A stretch of 64,000 bases of DNA from Chryseobacterium sp. VAUSW3 (GCF_002205795.1 NZ_NIUY01000001.1:620001-684000); one strand, 5' to 3'. Counted from the first letter of the stretch, positions 43,683 through 53,587 are shown. A program made the numbers and translations. Notes: generated by a model from the sequence alone, not told the origin.

Positions 43683-44498
43683 ATGTCTGTACATTCTGAA
43701 ATTAAAAAAATCACCACCGAGACTTTGCGAAAAATGAAATTCGACAAAGAAAAAATCACCATGCTTACCGCATATGATTTCACAACTGCTAAAATGGTGG
43801 ATGCAGGCGGTGTAGACTCTATCCTGATCGGCGATTCTGCAGCCAACGTAATGGCAGGTTTCGAAACTACGCTTCCGATTACGCTGGATCAGATGATTTA
43901 CCATACCCAGTGTGTGGTGCGCGGTGTTGAAAGAGCTTTGGTTGTGGCAGATTTACCTTTCGGAACTTACCAGAGCAACCCGGAAAAAGCACTGGAATCA
44001 GCCGTAAGAATGATGAAGGAAGGCGGTGCACATTCCATTAAAATTGAAGGAGGAGCAGAGATTGAAGAGTCTATCAGAAAAATTGTGAACGCTGGAATTC
44101 CGGTAATGGGACATTTGGGATTAACGCCTCAATCAATTTACAAATTCGGAACGTATAAAGTGCGCGCGAAAGAGGATGCAGAAGCTGAAAAACTGATGAG
44201 TGACGCGAAACTTCTGGAAGAACTGGGCTGTTTCGCGCTGGTTCTCGAAAAAATTCCTGCAGATTTGGCGAAGAAGGTTTCAGAAAGTATTTCCATTCCT
44301 ACCATTGGAATCGGTGCCGGACCTGACTGCGACGGACAGGTTCTTGTTTACCACGATATGGTGGGCATGAATCAGGGCTTTTCACCAAAATTTTTAAGAA
44401 GATATTTAGACTTATATACCGAAATCACCGGAGCAGTTTCTCACTATGTAAAAGATGTGAAATCCGCAGATTTCCCTAACAAATCAGAAAGTTATTAA
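43683..44498 (+). CDS. panB: Ketopantoate hydroxymethyltransferase
   Basis: Catalyses formation of ketopantoate from alpha-ketoisovalerate with methylenetetrahydrofolate, the first step of pantothenate/CoA synthesis. The 271-residue protein has the family motifs [50 protein letters not shown] and [14 protein letters not shown], including Mg-binding aspartates. The ATG at 43683 is chosen; an upstream start at 43632 adds 17 residues not found in PanB. Its stop overlaps the next start by one base (TAATG). Confidence 0.95.
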   Translation: MSVHSEIKKITTETLRKMKFDKEKITMLTAYDFTTAKMVDAGGVDSILIGDSAANVMAGFETTLPITLDQMIYHTQCVVRGVERALVVADLPFGTYQSNPEKALESAVRMMKEGGAHSIKIEGGAEIEESIRKIVNAGIPVMGHLGLTPQSIYKFGTYKVRAKEDAEAEKLMSDAKLLEELGCFALVLEKIPADLAKKVSESISIPTIGIGAGPDCDGQVLVYHDMVGMNQGFSPKFLRRYLDLYTEITGAVSHYVKDVKSADFPNKSESY

Positions 44499-44827
44499 TG
44501 AATACCAATACACAGACCATCCAGGGAATTTTATCAATTGCAGCACTTTTGTGCTTAATTGTAGGATTTTTTAACCTTTTTTCTCCGGAAATCAATGATT
44601 TCCTTTACCACAGAGTTTTCTACGTTTTAATCGGAGCAAGTTTCTTTTTCCAGGCTCCTACTTTAACGAATAAAAACTTTCTTTATCCGATGTATGCCGC
44701 AGCTGCGCTTTGTATTATCGGTGCTTTTTTACCGCCGGATTCCAAGTTTACTTCCATTAAGACCATTGGTCTTTTTGCAGGCGTTATTCTTTCCATCTTC
44801 AACAGACCGAGACCTGTAAGAAGATAA
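44498..44827 (+). CDS. Small membrane protein coupled to panB
   Basis: A 109-residue protein with three to four hydrophobic helices (about 10-30, 38-52, 63-80, 87-101) and a basic tail (RPRPVRR), so the C-terminus should be cytosolic. I do not recognise the family. It overlaps panB by one base and is surely co-translated, but there is no evidence that it works in pantothenate synthesis. Confidence 0.8.
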   Translation: MNTNTQTIQGILSIAALLCLIVGFFNLFSPEINDFLYHRVFYVLIGASFFFQAPTLTNKNFLYPMYAAAALCIIGAFLPPDSKFTSIKTIGLFAGVILSIFNRPRPVRR

Positions 44828-45286
44828 TCAGTAGCGCTCTGATTTCAGAATATCTTCGAAATAATTTATAAGTAAAGTTCTTTCTGCCGTGGTAAGATTG
44901 GCTTCAGGATGTTGCGCAATGTAGCCTGGCGAAGGCATGGTATAGTCCTTTATTGAACGTACCGAATTCTGCAGCATGCTTTTCTTCAGATCACGGTTAA
45001 AATTCCCCCATTCCGAGAAATTAAGATGTTCTCTCCCTTCACTGACATGGTTTTTTATCGACCACGAAATCGGGGCTACATAAGCATAATCCGGATACAC
45101 CGTTTCGTTGGAGTGGCAATCGTAACAGGCATTTTTCAGAATACTTTTTACATTCGGCGGCGTATTGAAAACCGCAACGAAATTTACTTTCTGATCCACC
45201 GGTTTGTTCGTTCTATCTACCGGAATAAACTGAATTAAAGCGATCACAATAAGCGACCAGTAAACAATATTTTTAAAAGTTTTCAT
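44828..45286 (-). CDS. Haem-binding domain protein (single haem c)
   Basis: A 152-residue protein with an N-terminal membrane helix (about 7-21) and a periplasmic domain holding one CxxCH site, CYDCH at 54-58. YAYVAPISWSIKNHV and REHLNFSEW are typical of the Bacteroidota haem_bd family. It is probably an anchored mono-haem cytochrome of unknown electron partner. It overlaps the upstream Ig-like lipoprotein gene by 14 nt, so the two are coupled. Confidence 0.88.
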   Translation of the reverse strand: MKTFKNIVYWSLIVIALIQFIPVDRTNKPVDQKVNFVAVFNTPPNVKSILKNACYDCHSNETVYPDYAYVAPISWSIKNHVSEGREHLNFSEWGNFNRDLKKSMLQNSVRSIKDYTMPSPGYIAQHPEANLTTAERTLLINYFEDILKSERY

Positions 45287-46973
45287 CTGACGGTTTAGGC
45301 TGTTCCACAGGAATTGTCGGTTTTATTTCACTGGCTGGATCTGCAGATATTGTTGTTTCAGCAACCGGCTGAAGGTTCCATTTTTCACGGATCTCCCAAA
45401 GCGGCCTTATTTCCACATTTTTTTCGAAGATATAGACGTCTTCAGCAAATTCTCCGGCAAGGAAATCGGCAGAATCCCAGATTCCGTTCTCATTATTATC
45501 AACCAGAATTCTTATCTGATATTTGCCCGGTTTCACCGATCTGAAGGTTAGATTGGATTCTTTTCCGTATTTTGAATAGGAAACATTTCCGTTTTCGCTC
45601 AACAACTGCAGCCAGAATATTTGCTCAGGTGCATTTTCTAATGTTAAGACCAATGTTCCGTAATTTTCGGTTTTATCAGATTCAAAATCAAATCGGTAAG
45701 ACTTCTGAATGGTTTCATAGAAAGACGAAACTGTTTCTTTCGGGACGGTTAAAGAATACTTTTTACCTTCTTTAAACTGCGACTGAATACGGACTTCAAA
45801 TGGATTTTTTTCAGAAATCTGCGCCGTGAAATCCTGCTGAATACTGTCGGAAACCAAAGTCCATTTTTCCGGCTGAATCCTGTCGATAAAATAATTTGAA
45901 GTGATCACAAAATCCTGGTTTGGAGGCAAAATATTACCCTTTGAATTGGAAAGTGCCATTTCGTTCTTCGTATTCAGACGGTAAAAAACCGATACAGTAT
46001 CCTGCTTCACGCCATCATCATAACTGAATTTCAGGTTTTCACTGGTTGCGATTCCTACATTTTGTTTTTTAGCATCAAACCAAACAGTTACAGAATCCGA
46101 TTTTGGCGTATGCGTCACTTTATAATCCTGCAGTTTTTCATTCAAGGAAAGAACCTTTACATTCTGGGGATTCCCTTCAAACGTCATTAAAATTCCTCCC
46201 GGCATTTCCTTCATTTCTACATATTTCTGGGCTTTTCGGGAAGGATATAAATTGAGTTTAAGTCCTGATATATTTTTATCTAAAACAATTTTGTCTTTCA
46301 GGAAACCTACTTTTTCTTTTCCAGGGTCGTAAACTGAATTCGAATTACTGTCTTCAAAAGCCAGAATCCTGTATGTTCCGGGTGAAAGATAATTCAGTTC
46401 AAAATAACCGTCTGGATCAGCTTTGGCGATATAATAAGGTTTCTGGCGGTAATCCATGGAATCTTTATCCTGATAAAGCCCTACCACCAAATTCGGTTCG
46501 GATGATTTCTGATCTTTATCGCTGATCAGACTTTTCAGGTCTCCGCTGATGTAGAGATCATCGATTTTATCACCGGTAGAAAACGCGAAATTATAATACT
46601 GAAGCGCATTTCCCTCGTTATTGTCTACAATCGCATTCCCGAAATTGAAATTATAAGTAGTGTTGGCCTGCAAAGTGTCTTCCCATTTAATCAGCAGGTA
46701 TTTATTGGCCATTCCTGAGGGAAGAATTTTGGTCATTTTGCGGAGCGGCGGCGAAATAATCAGGTGCTTATTGATTTCTTTCAGCGTAATATATTCATCA
46801 AAATCGATGCGCAGCTCCTTGATATCTCTCGGAACATTCACCCGCGACGAATCGATATTCGTACCCACCACTTTGGGCGGAATTGAATCTTTGGCGCCGC
46901 CTACAGGCGAACCCACCCTTGCACAGGAAAGTAAAATGAGACTAAGCAGGAAAAGAAAACACAGTTTCTTCAT
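45273..46973 (-). CDS. Ig-like (Big_5) lipoprotein
   Basis: A 566-residue lipoprotein: signal peptide with lipobox LLSCARVGSPVGGAKDSIPP, then an N-terminal Big_5 Ig-like domain (PPKVVGTNIDSSRVNVPRD ... LRIDFDEYI), several further beta domains, and repeated SdrD/CNA-like units (PGTYRILAFEDSNSNSVYDPG and PGKYQIRILVDNNENGIWD). This protein is widespread in Bacteroidota but its function is unknown. It overlaps the haem-binding gene downstream by 14 nt. Confidence 0.87.
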   Translation of the reverse strand: MKKLCFLFLLSLILLSCARVGSPVGGAKDSIPPKVVGTNIDSSRVNVPRDIKELRIDFDEYITLKEINKHLIISPPLRKMTKILPSGMANKYLLIKWEDTLQANTTYNFNFGNAIVDNNEGNALQYYNFAFSTGDKIDDLYISGDLKSLISDKDQKSSEPNLVVGLYQDKDSMDYRQKPYYIAKADPDGYFELNYLSPGTYRILAFEDSNSNSVYDPGKEKVGFLKDKIVLDKNISGLKLNLYPSRKAQKYVEMKEMPGGILMTFEGNPQNVKVLSLNEKLQDYKVTHTPKSDSVTVWFDAKKQNVGIATSENLKFSYDDGVKQDTVSVFYRLNTKNEMALSNSKGNILPPNQDFVITSNYFIDRIQPEKWTLVSDSIQQDFTAQISEKNPFEVRIQSQFKEGKKYSLTVPKETVSSFYETIQKSYRFDFESDKTENYGTLVLTLENAPEQIFWLQLLSENGNVSYSKYGKESNLTFRSVKPGKYQIRILVDNNENGIWDSADFLAGEFAEDVYIFEKNVEIRPLWEIREKWNLQPVAETTISADPASEIKPTIPVEQPKPSDENF

Positions 46974-47001
46974 GAAAAAGTTTTACGCAAAATTACTAAA
47001 A

Positions 47002-48273
47002 TTATTCGCTGTAGGAATCGTTACCATTCAGAGAATCTGCTGCGGAACTATTTTTTATCGTATCGTTCTGGTTTAATGTCTTCACTAATTTCTCGGTTTC
47101 GTACGGGAAATCTTCAAATAAACCTGAAAGCGCCAACGAGGTATAAACCCTGCTCGAATATTTATTGCCTATTGCGATAATGGTGACATTCGATTTCAAT
47201 AAATGGCCGAAAACCGAGTTGGTACCATGCCACCAGCCGTTGTGGTACGTGAGTTTTTCATTTTCATTAAAGACCTTCATCCTGAAACCAAGACCGTAAT
47301 TGTTAATTCCCGGCCGTTCGTTGCTGTAAGGCTCGAAAACCATTTTGTACAGATCTTCACGCAGAAAGTTTTTGGCAAACATGGCTTTTGAAAAATTAAG
47401 AAGATCCCTCGGTGTAGTGTAAACATTTTTGTCACCATAAATCAGATCCAGCCTGTCATATGGATAAACGCGTGGGCCGCGCTGGTAAAAAGATTTTGCT
47501 GCGCTTTCCATATCTTTTTCCTGAAGAATATAGGTATGTTTCATCTTCAGAGGGCGAAAGACAATCTGCTGCATCGCTTCCGGAAAAGGGATTTTGGTAG
47601 CATGCTCTACCAACAGGGCCAGTAACGCATAATTCGTATTGCAGTACATAAATCCGGTGTTGGTTTCCCGCGCCAGATCGGGTTTATAACGGATCAACAG
47701 ATTGAGGATATCCTGATTGGAAATATATTCTTTGGAAAGTTCGGCAGGTTCAGGCTCTATTTTCTCAATAAAATATTCGTATTTCGGCAAACCGCTCCGT
47801 TGGGAAAGCAGTGTGAACACAGTAACCTTAGGATAAGGAAATTTGGGAAAATACTGGGTTAAGGGAGCATGCAGCTCCAGTTTTCCGGCTTCAATCAGTT
47901 TCATGACAGCCATTGCCGTAATCGATTTTGAAATGGAAGCTACGTGCAGCGCAACCGTATCGTTCACCGGGCCCTGTTTATTGTCCTGGGTAAAACCTCG
48001 GTAACCCTCATAAAGAATTTCATCGCCTATCGCTACTAAAAAACCGCCCCAGAGATCACCTTTTTCCCAGACATTTTTGTAGTAACTGTCGATGACAGAA
48101 ACAATAGAATCTCTGTTCTTAAGTTTGTTTTCTTTAAAAACTTCGTCGAGTTCTACATTTCCGAAATTCGGTAAAGTTGTTTTGGTTTCTTCGCTGTCTG
48201 TATTTTCCTTTTTGCACGAAAACAAGACCAGACTAAAAATGGCAAGAAAAAAAATAATTCGGAATAATTTCAT
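47002..48273 (-). CDS. Serine hydrolase of the class C beta-lactamase family (lipoprotein)
   Basis: A 423-residue periplasmic or surface lipoprotein (lipobox VLFSCKKEN, Cys20). It carries the SxxK pair S113-K116 (ASISKSITA), YxN at Y210-N212 (MYCNTNY), and HNGWWHG in the place of the third KTG-type motif. These are the active-site elements of class C beta-lactamases, DD-peptidases and esterases. Most such enzymes in this phylum are peptidases or esterases rather than drug-resistance beta-lactamases. The substrate is unknown. Confidence 0.87.
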   Translation of the reverse strand: MKLFRIIFFLAIFSLVLFSCKKENTDSEETKTTLPNFGNVELDEVFKENKLKNRDSIVSVIDSYYKNVWEKGDLWGGFLVAIGDEILYEGYRGFTQDNKQGPVNDTVALHVASISKSITAMAVMKLIEAGKLELHAPLTQYFPKFPYPKVTVFTLLSQRSGLPKYEYFIEKIEPEPAELSKEYISNQDILNLLIRYKPDLARETNTGFMYCNTNYALLALLVEHATKIPFPEAMQQIVFRPLKMKHTYILQEKDMESAAKSFYQRGPRVYPYDRLDLIYGDKNVYTTPRDLLNFSKAMFAKNFLREDLYKMVFEPYSNERPGINNYGLGFRMKVFNENEKLTYHNGWWHGTNSVFGHLLKSNVTIIAIGNKYSSRVYTSLALSGLFEDFPYETEKLVKTLNQNDTIKNSSAADSLNGNDSYSE

Positions 48274-48360
48274 TGAAGAGTTTTTAACCTGAAAAATGCC
48301 CGCAAGATAAGGGATTTCGCATCAGTTTTATAAGACTCAAATCATAAAAATTTGTTAATC

Positions 48361-49293
48361 CTAAGCAAACCCGGCCAGGATTTTGTCTACAATAACCTGC
48401 GCAAGTTTTTCTTTACTCTGTACAGTCCATCCCGCAATATGAGGCGTTACAATCACTTTTTCGGACTGCAGCAGAAATGCGGAATCAGTATTTTCTATTT
48501 CCAGATTTTCAAATGAAGCCTTTTCATATTCCAAAACATCGAGGCAGGCACCTTTTACTTTTCCGGAACGTACTGCTTCAACTAAATCACTCGTTTTCAC
48601 ATTTTTTCCTCTAGCAGTATTGATGAAATAAAAATCTTTTTTCATCCCGGAAATAAACTGCGCATCAATTAAATGATAGGTTTCGTCGGTAATCGGGATG
48701 TGAAGACTTAAAATATCAGCTTCATTCTTTAAAGTTTCCAGTGAAACCTGCGTTGCGAATTCATCGGAAAGATTGGGCAGGATATCATGAAAAATCACTT
48801 TAACGCCGAAGCCTGAAAGTCTTCTGGCAACGGCTTTTCCCATGTTTCCGTAGCCGATGATTCCGAAAGTTTTTCCCAGAAGTTCGTCCCCGCGGTTTTC
48901 TTCACGCTTCCAGATTCCGTTTTTTACTTCAGCTGAAGCGATGAAGAGTCTGTGCATCAGAATAAGCAACATTCCCACCACGTGCTCCGCTACAGAATCG
49001 CGGTTTCCCTCCGGAGAACTGATGAGTTTTATTCCCCGTTCTTCCGCAAAACGCACATCGATATTTTCCATCCCGGCGCCTACTCTTGCAATAAACTTCA
49101 GGTTTTTGGCGTGCTCGAGAAAATTTTGATCAACAGGAATTCTGCTTCGTATAATAATGCCTTCATAATCTGCAATCTTTTCCAGCACTTCATCATAAGT
49201 GGACGTGGTGTCTTCATCCAGCATAAAACCTTTTGCAGAAAGCTGTTCTGTAATTAAACGATGGTTGGTATCGAGCTGAAGGATTTTCATCAT
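48361..49293 (-). CDS. D-2-hydroxyacid dehydrogenase (SerA/phosphoglycerate dehydrogenase-like)
   Basis: A 310-residue NAD-dependent dehydrogenase. The Rossmann motif is FGIIGYGNMGKAVARRL. The catalytic arginine lies in the INTARG region after ADILSLHIP, and the histidine is in VTPHIAGWT. It resembles the catalytic part of 3-phosphoglycerate dehydrogenase but has no ACT domain, so other 2-hydroxy acids are possible. Its ATG directly follows the stop of the thioesterase gene, which implies coupling. Confidence 0.85.
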   Translation of the reverse strand: MMKILQLDTNHRLITEQLSAKGFMLDEDTTSTYDEVLEKIADYEGIIIRSRIPVDQNFLEHAKNLKFIARVGAGMENIDVRFAEERGIKLISSPEGNRDSVAEHVVGMLLILMHRLFIASAEVKNGIWKREENRGDELLGKTFGIIGYGNMGKAVARRLSGFGVKVIFHDILPNLSDEFATQVSLETLKNEADILSLHIPITDETYHLIDAQFISGMKKDFYFINTARGKNVKTSDLVEAVRSGKVKGACLDVLEYEKASFENLEIENTDSAFLLQSEKVIVTPHIAGWTVQSKEKLAQVIVDKILAGFA

Positions 49294-49809
49294 TTACACC
49301 GAGAACAGTTTTTTCAGTTCGGTGGAATCTGCCGCCTTCATTCTTCCGGAAAGAATAAGCGAAAGTTCTTTTCTTCGTAAAGCGGCATCAAATCTGAGTT
49401 TTTCCATATCAGTTTCGGGCTCCATTTTGGGGATCGGAATCGGACGGTTAAATTCATCTACCGCAACAAACGTATAAATTCCTTCGTTGGTATGAATTTT
49501 TTTCTGATTGATCGGATCATCGAGCCACACATCCACATAAATTTCCATTGAGGTTGAAAATGCGCGCGAAACTTTGGATTCCAGCACTACAATTCCGCCT
49601 TCCGGAATCGGATGATTGAATGACACGTGATTTACAGAAGCCGTTACCACACGCCTTTCACAATGACGCGCTGCAGATATTGATGCGCAACGGTCCATTT
49701 TTGCGAGCAGTTCGCCACCGAAAAGATTTCTAAGAGAATTGGTTTCGTTGGGCAAAACGATATTCGTCATCACCGTTAATGATTCTGACGCTTTTTTGAT
49801 TTTTTCCAT
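49294..49809 (-). CDS. Acyl-CoA thioesterase (hot-dog fold)
   Basis: About 171 residues with the hot-dog motifs RNLFGGELLAKMDRCASISA and NHVSFNHPIPEGGIV, as in YciA/BFIT-type acyl-CoA hydrolases. It cleaves acyl-CoA to free fatty acid and CoA in the cytosol. I prefer the ATG at 49809 (MEKIKKASES) over one at 49839. Its N-terminus overlaps the 3' end of the upstream HU-CCDC81 gene by 34 nt, and it is followed without a gap by the 2-hydroxyacid dehydrogenase gene. Confidence 0.9.
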   Translation of the reverse strand: MEKIKKASESLTVMTNIVLPNETNSLRNLFGGELLAKMDRCASISAARHCERRVVTASVNHVSFNHPIPEGGIVVLESKVSRAFSTSMEIYVDVWLDDPINQKKIHTNEGIYTFVAVDEFNRPIPIPKMEPETDMEKLRFDAALRRKELSLILSGRMKAADSTELKKLFSV

Positions 49810-50567
49810 TTTGATTTTGAGTATTTTTGGGAACTCCATTTTTTTCCCGGAACGGGTGCAATGGCTTTAGATTTTAAAGAATCTGTTTTTGCAGAATCCA
49901 TCACCGGATTCATCAGCGTGGCAGAATCCTGTTTAACTGAATCTTTTTTAATGGAAGCCTTTACAATTTTAGTTGCAGGTGCAGGTTCCAGACCGTTTCC
50001 GAAAGATTTTTTTCCTAAAATAATTTCCGGCTGGGTAATTCCAAAATAAGCCAGTCCTGAAACCCCTAAAAGCAACGGAACGAGCCAGTAAAGCGTTTTA
50101 CTGAAACGGTAAGAAGTCTGATGATCCTCAGGTTTACTTAACGCTACGGAATTTTTTATTTCAGAAAGGTGAATTTCTTCCAAACCGTAAAAATCAGGCG
50201 AAAGGTTTTCGGTCCGGTTTCCGGTAAAGTGAATCTGGCTGTCGTCTAGAATAAAAGTCCCAATATTTTCGAGTACAAACTTCCCTTCTTTCTCCAGAAT
50301 CGAATACCAGAAATTGGTTTGCTTTTTCACCTCAATTTCAGCATCGATCACCGGAATATTTTTTTGCTGCGCGACAAAACGTACAAACGAATCATCTGCC
50401 GCTGAATTCCCAATCTGAAAGGCGACTTCTTTTCCGGGAGGCAAAATACTTTTCCCGCCTTCATCCACCAAAGCATTGGTGTTTTTCAGATAAAAAGTCC
50501 CAAAACCCGGCACCAAAACCTGGCCCTGTTGCTTCAGAAATTCGAGAATGAGAAAAGAGAAATTCAT
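49776..50567 (-). CDS. HU-CCDC81-like membrane protein
   Basis: A 263-residue protein. The first ~115 residues contain two HU/CCDC81-type units, each with the beta-arm motif (V/L)xPGFGTFYL or ENIGTFIL. A single membrane helix follows at about 159-177 (LYWLVPLLLGVSGLAYFG). Beyond it is a serine/lysine-rich, probably disordered periplasmic tail (SKSKWKKSKKRQNH). Similar Bacteroidota proteins often end in a SPOR peptidoglycan-binding domain, which is not seen here. It may link the cytosolic side to the envelope. It overlaps the thioesterase gene. Confidence 0.78.
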   Translation of the reverse strand: MNFSFLILEFLKQQGQVLVPGFGTFYLKNTNALVDEGGKSILPPGKEVAFQIGNSAADDSFVRFVAQQKNIPVIDAEIEVKKQTNFWYSILEKEGKFVLENIGTFILDDSQIHFTGNRTENLSPDFYGLEEIHLSEIKNSVALSKPEDHQTSYRFSKTLYWLVPLLLGVSGLAYFGITQPEIILGKKSFGNGLEPAPATKIVKASIKKDSVKQDSATLMNPVMDSAKTDSLKSKAIAPVPGKKWSSQKYSKSKWKKSKKRQNH

Positions 50568-50609
50568 ATGGCCGCAAATTTATGTTTTTTGTACCATTTA
50601 ATCAAAAAT

Positions 50610-50639
50610 AAAAAAGACCGCTCCTAAAAAGCGATCTCT
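50610..50639 (-). terminator. Terminator of the small T9SS cargo gene
   Basis: An 8-bp stem (50615-50622 with 50630-50637, one U/G wobble) has a 7-nt loop and is followed on the minus strand by a T run. It lies 21 nt past the stop. Confidence 0.75.
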
Positions 50640-50658
50640 GAATCAGTTGATAAATCAA

Positions 50659-51345
50659 TTATTCGGCAAATTTCACTACTTCGCTTTCAGAACCGTTTGT
50701 GATTTTCACCAAATACAATCCGTTTCGTGACACATTCAGTTCAATTGGAGTTCCGTTGGCCACTGCTTTGAATGATCTTACAAGTTTCCCCGACATTTCG
50801 TAAACAGAAATTTCAAGATTACCTTTACTGGACGGATAAAGTTTACCTGCGATAACACTGGATTTTTTACCCGTCACAGGATTAGAAACCGCCAAAGTAG
50901 CATCTGTAGTTGTACTGGTAAACCCATAAGTGGTTGCTGCAAGGTCTCCAGACTGTTTCGTTGCGCCATTCTGCTGGTCTTTAAAAACAAAACCTAAATT
51001 ATTAACCATAGTTCCGGAAGGGAAAGTTTTGTTTCCATTGGTAAAAACTTTGGTGTTCAGGTTAATTGTCCCTACATAGGCACCGGCACTGCTGTCCCAA
51101 TTCATCGAGACTGTAGAATTGGTCCACGCATCATCATACACAGTTCCCGTACTGTTGTCTGCGGCATTACTCCACACATGAACCCAAAAAGTTGGAACTT
51201 CGAAACCCGGCTCATAAATCGAATAGTCGTTGGTAGCACCGTAAGTCAGTTTTACAACACCCTGGGAAACAGTCTGCACTGTTAGTTGCGCAGAAAATGC
51301 AGCCGCAGCGCATACTGCTAAAAATAAAGAGGAAAGTTTTTTCAT
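50659..51345 (-). CDS. Small T9SS type A cargo, possible carbohydrate-binding module
   Basis: A 228-residue secreted protein with signal peptide (residues 1-19, AFSAQ). The middle is a beta-sandwich of ~130 residues with FWVHVWSNAADNSTG and NLGFVFKDQQNGATKQSGDL. This resembles starch-binding or Sus-type carbohydrate modules, but that is only a likeness. The C-terminal ~70 residues form a Por sorting domain (GNLEISVYEMSGKLVRSF ... NGLYLVKIT ... VVKFAE). It should be exported by the type IX system. A longer frame from 51384 precedes the signal peptide and was rejected. Confidence 0.85.
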   Translation of the reverse strand: MKKLSSLFLAVCAAAAFSAQLTVQTVSQGVVKLTYGATNDYSIYEPGFEVPTFWVHVWSNAADNSTGTVYDDAWTNSTVSMNWDSSAGAYVGTINLNTKVFTNGNKTFPSGTMVNNLGFVFKDQQNGATKQSGDLAATTYGFTSTTTDATLAVSNPVTGKKSSVIAGKLYPSSKGNLEISVYEMSGKLVRSFKAVANGTPIELNVSRNGLYLVKITNGSESEVVKFAE

Positions 51346-51447
51346 ATTTCTTGTTTTTAAAATTGTAGAATCTAAATTACGCAATTTTAGAAAAACAAGA
51401 ACATTTTTCTCATTTATTTATAATACAACTGTCAGTTTAACATTAGG

Positions 51448-53559
51448 CTATTGAAACTTCAGGCTTACACCAAACATAAAATTAACACCTGCCTGAGAAA
51501 AATAAACCGGTCCGTCGTACACATAGCCGTTGTTTACGTATTTTTTATTGAAGATATTGTTGAGCAAAAATTTAAAATCAACATCGGTTTTCTTTAGATT
51601 TAAAGTATATTTTGCATTGAAATCGCTAAGGAAATAATCGTCGAGTTTCAGGCTTTCATTGTTGGTGTTATCTAAAAACTGACTTCCAACATATTGGTTC
51701 TGAATTCCTAAGCTGAATTTTTCAGTCGGATTAAACTGAAGTAACACGTTCGCAATTACCTCCGGAGAAAATGAGATTGGCGTATTTCCAAGCATTTCAA
51801 TGCCGGAAGAAGTCTCGTTTTTAAAATCCTTGTTTTGGTTTTTGCTCAACGTTAAATTTCCTGAGGCGTTCAACTTTTCCGAAAGTTTTGCAATCGCGCC
51901 AAGTTCAATTCCCATTCGATAACTTTGGCCAGAATTTACGCGGATGAATTCTCCCACATTGTTAATCTGTCCGTTCAGTACCAACTGATTTACATAATTC
52001 ATGTAATAAAGGTTTCCTGTGAACGAAACATTTCCCAGCGTCTTTTCAATTCCGGCTTCGAAATCATAAAGTTTTTCTGCTTCGGTTTCAGGATTGGCGA
52101 AAAGATCATCCCGGTTCGGCTCGCGGTGCGCAACGGCCGCGGAAAGGAAAATTTTTCCTGCCGGGATTTTATAATTGATTCCTGCTTTTGGGTTAAAGAA
52201 GGTCCATTTCTTATCGAGATTCACTCCTTCATCATCTCCTTGTTGTACAATTTTGGTGTCGTAACTGATGTTTCTCAGCTGTAGATCTCCGAAAAACTCA
52301 AATCTGTTTTTAGAAACAATAAACTTGGCAAAACCTGCGATTTCGTTTTTCAGCGAGTTGTTTCTGTAATATTCGTGTTCAAAAATCTGTGGGCGGAACA
52401 CATCAGAAACATTCCCAAAATGCCTGCCGTAATATTGGTTTCCAACGATTCCGAAATTCAGATCCAAATTTTCAAACTTTCCGTAAAGCGTAGAAACGGC
52501 TCCGTAAAAATCGTTATCGAGCCATTTTTTACGGATGAAATCGCTGCGTTTGATTTCAGCACCGTTTTCTAAAATATTGGGAAGGTTGTATTTTGAAAAT
52601 TTCGCATCCTGTTTGTAATTTTCGTAATACCCCTTGCCAATGGTATAATGGAAAGTAGTTTCCAGATTCCAGCGGTCACTAAGGTTCTGCTCCCACAACA
52701 GCTGATAATGATTTTGGCGGTAATTGTCGGTTTCGTTATCGTAAAATCCTACGATATTTTCCCAGTTTTGATCATAGATCGCTCCGGAATAATTGAATTT
52801 AGGATTGGTTTCCCAGGTTGTTTTATCAACGCCGTTCCAGGCCTGATAGGTTTTTTCCTTTCCACCAAAAGCCATGAGCCGGATTTTCGTTCTGTTTTCT
52901 TCAAAAAGCCCGGTAAAGTTGTAAGAATTAAGATCAGAAAAAGCCCTGTCGATATACCCATCCGAATGAATATTGGTGTAACGCCCCATCAGAGAAAGTC
53001 TGTCATTCCAGAATTCACCGGAACCTACTTCTGCAGAATATTTATAGGTATTGAAAGAGCCGTAACTGTTATCCGATTTCACATAAAATTTTTCATCCGG
53101 ATTTTTAGAAATCACGTTGACGCTTGCTCCGAACGCCGAAACTCCGTTGGTGGAAGTTCCCACGCCTCGTTGGATCACAATTTGCGATGCAGAACTTGTT
53201 AAGTCCGGAACATTCACAAAAAAGGTTCCCTGAGATTCGGAATCGTTATAAGGCACGCCGTTCAGCATAACATTAATTCCATTGCCGCCGACCCCACGAA
53301 TTCTGAAACCGGTGTATCCAACGCCGTTTCCGGCATCCGAAGTGGAAATAACCGAAGTTTGGTTTTTCAGCAAGATCGGTAGATCCTGACCGAGATTTTT
53401 AATCCCCAAATCCTTTTCAACGTTGATAATTTCTTTGGAAACAGGTAATCTTTTTGTGAAATTCACACTTTCGATTTCGTGAATTTTCAAAGTGTCTTGC
53501 GTCGATTGTGCAAGATAAAACGGGCCTGCGAACAGCCCTAAAATAACAAATCCTTTCAT
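51448..53559 (-). CDS. TonB-dependent receptor, probable thiamine importer
   Basis: A 703-residue outer-membrane receptor: signal peptide, plug domain (NGVGYTGFRIRGVGGNGINVM, VPYNDSESQG, GVGTSTNGVSAFGASVNV) and a 22-strand barrel with a C-terminal VNFMFGVSLKFQ strand. No carboxypeptidase-like N-terminal domain is present, so it is not a SusC type. A TPP riboswitch in the leader marks it as a thiamine-regulated receptor of the OMR1 type, predicted to import thiamine or its precursors with TonB energy. The stop is followed by 60 bp and the small T9SS cargo gene. Confidence 0.93.
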   Translation of the reverse strand: MKGFVILGLFAGPFYLAQSTQDTLKIHEIESVNFTKRLPVSKEIINVEKDLGIKNLGQDLPILLKNQTSVISTSDAGNGVGYTGFRIRGVGGNGINVMLNGVPYNDSESQGTFFVNVPDLTSSASQIVIQRGVGTSTNGVSAFGASVNVISKNPDEKFYVKSDNSYGSFNTYKYSAEVGSGEFWNDRLSLMGRYTNIHSDGYIDRAFSDLNSYNFTGLFEENRTKIRLMAFGGKEKTYQAWNGVDKTTWETNPKFNYSGAIYDQNWENIVGFYDNETDNYRQNHYQLLWEQNLSDRWNLETTFHYTIGKGYYENYKQDAKFSKYNLPNILENGAEIKRSDFIRKKWLDNDFYGAVSTLYGKFENLDLNFGIVGNQYYGRHFGNVSDVFRPQIFEHEYYRNNSLKNEIAGFAKFIVSKNRFEFFGDLQLRNISYDTKIVQQGDDEGVNLDKKWTFFNPKAGINYKIPAGKIFLSAAVAHREPNRDDLFANPETEAEKLYDFEAGIEKTLGNVSFTGNLYYMNYVNQLVLNGQINNVGEFIRVNSGQSYRMGIELGAIAKLSEKLNASGNLTLSKNQNKDFKNETSSGIEMLGNTPISFSPEVIANVLLQFNPTEKFSLGIQNQYVGSQFLDNTNNESLKLDDYFLSDFNAKYTLNLKKTDVDFKFLLNNIFNKKYVNNGYVYDGPVYFSQAGVNFMFGVSLKFQ

Positions 53560-53587
53560 TCTTTTAATTTTTAAGATTAATTGAATA

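Noticed and set aside
47002-48273. Beta-lactamase giving antibiotic resistance
   Set aside because: Only general SxxK/YxN motifs; the third motif is HxG-like and the family is mostly peptidases and esterases.
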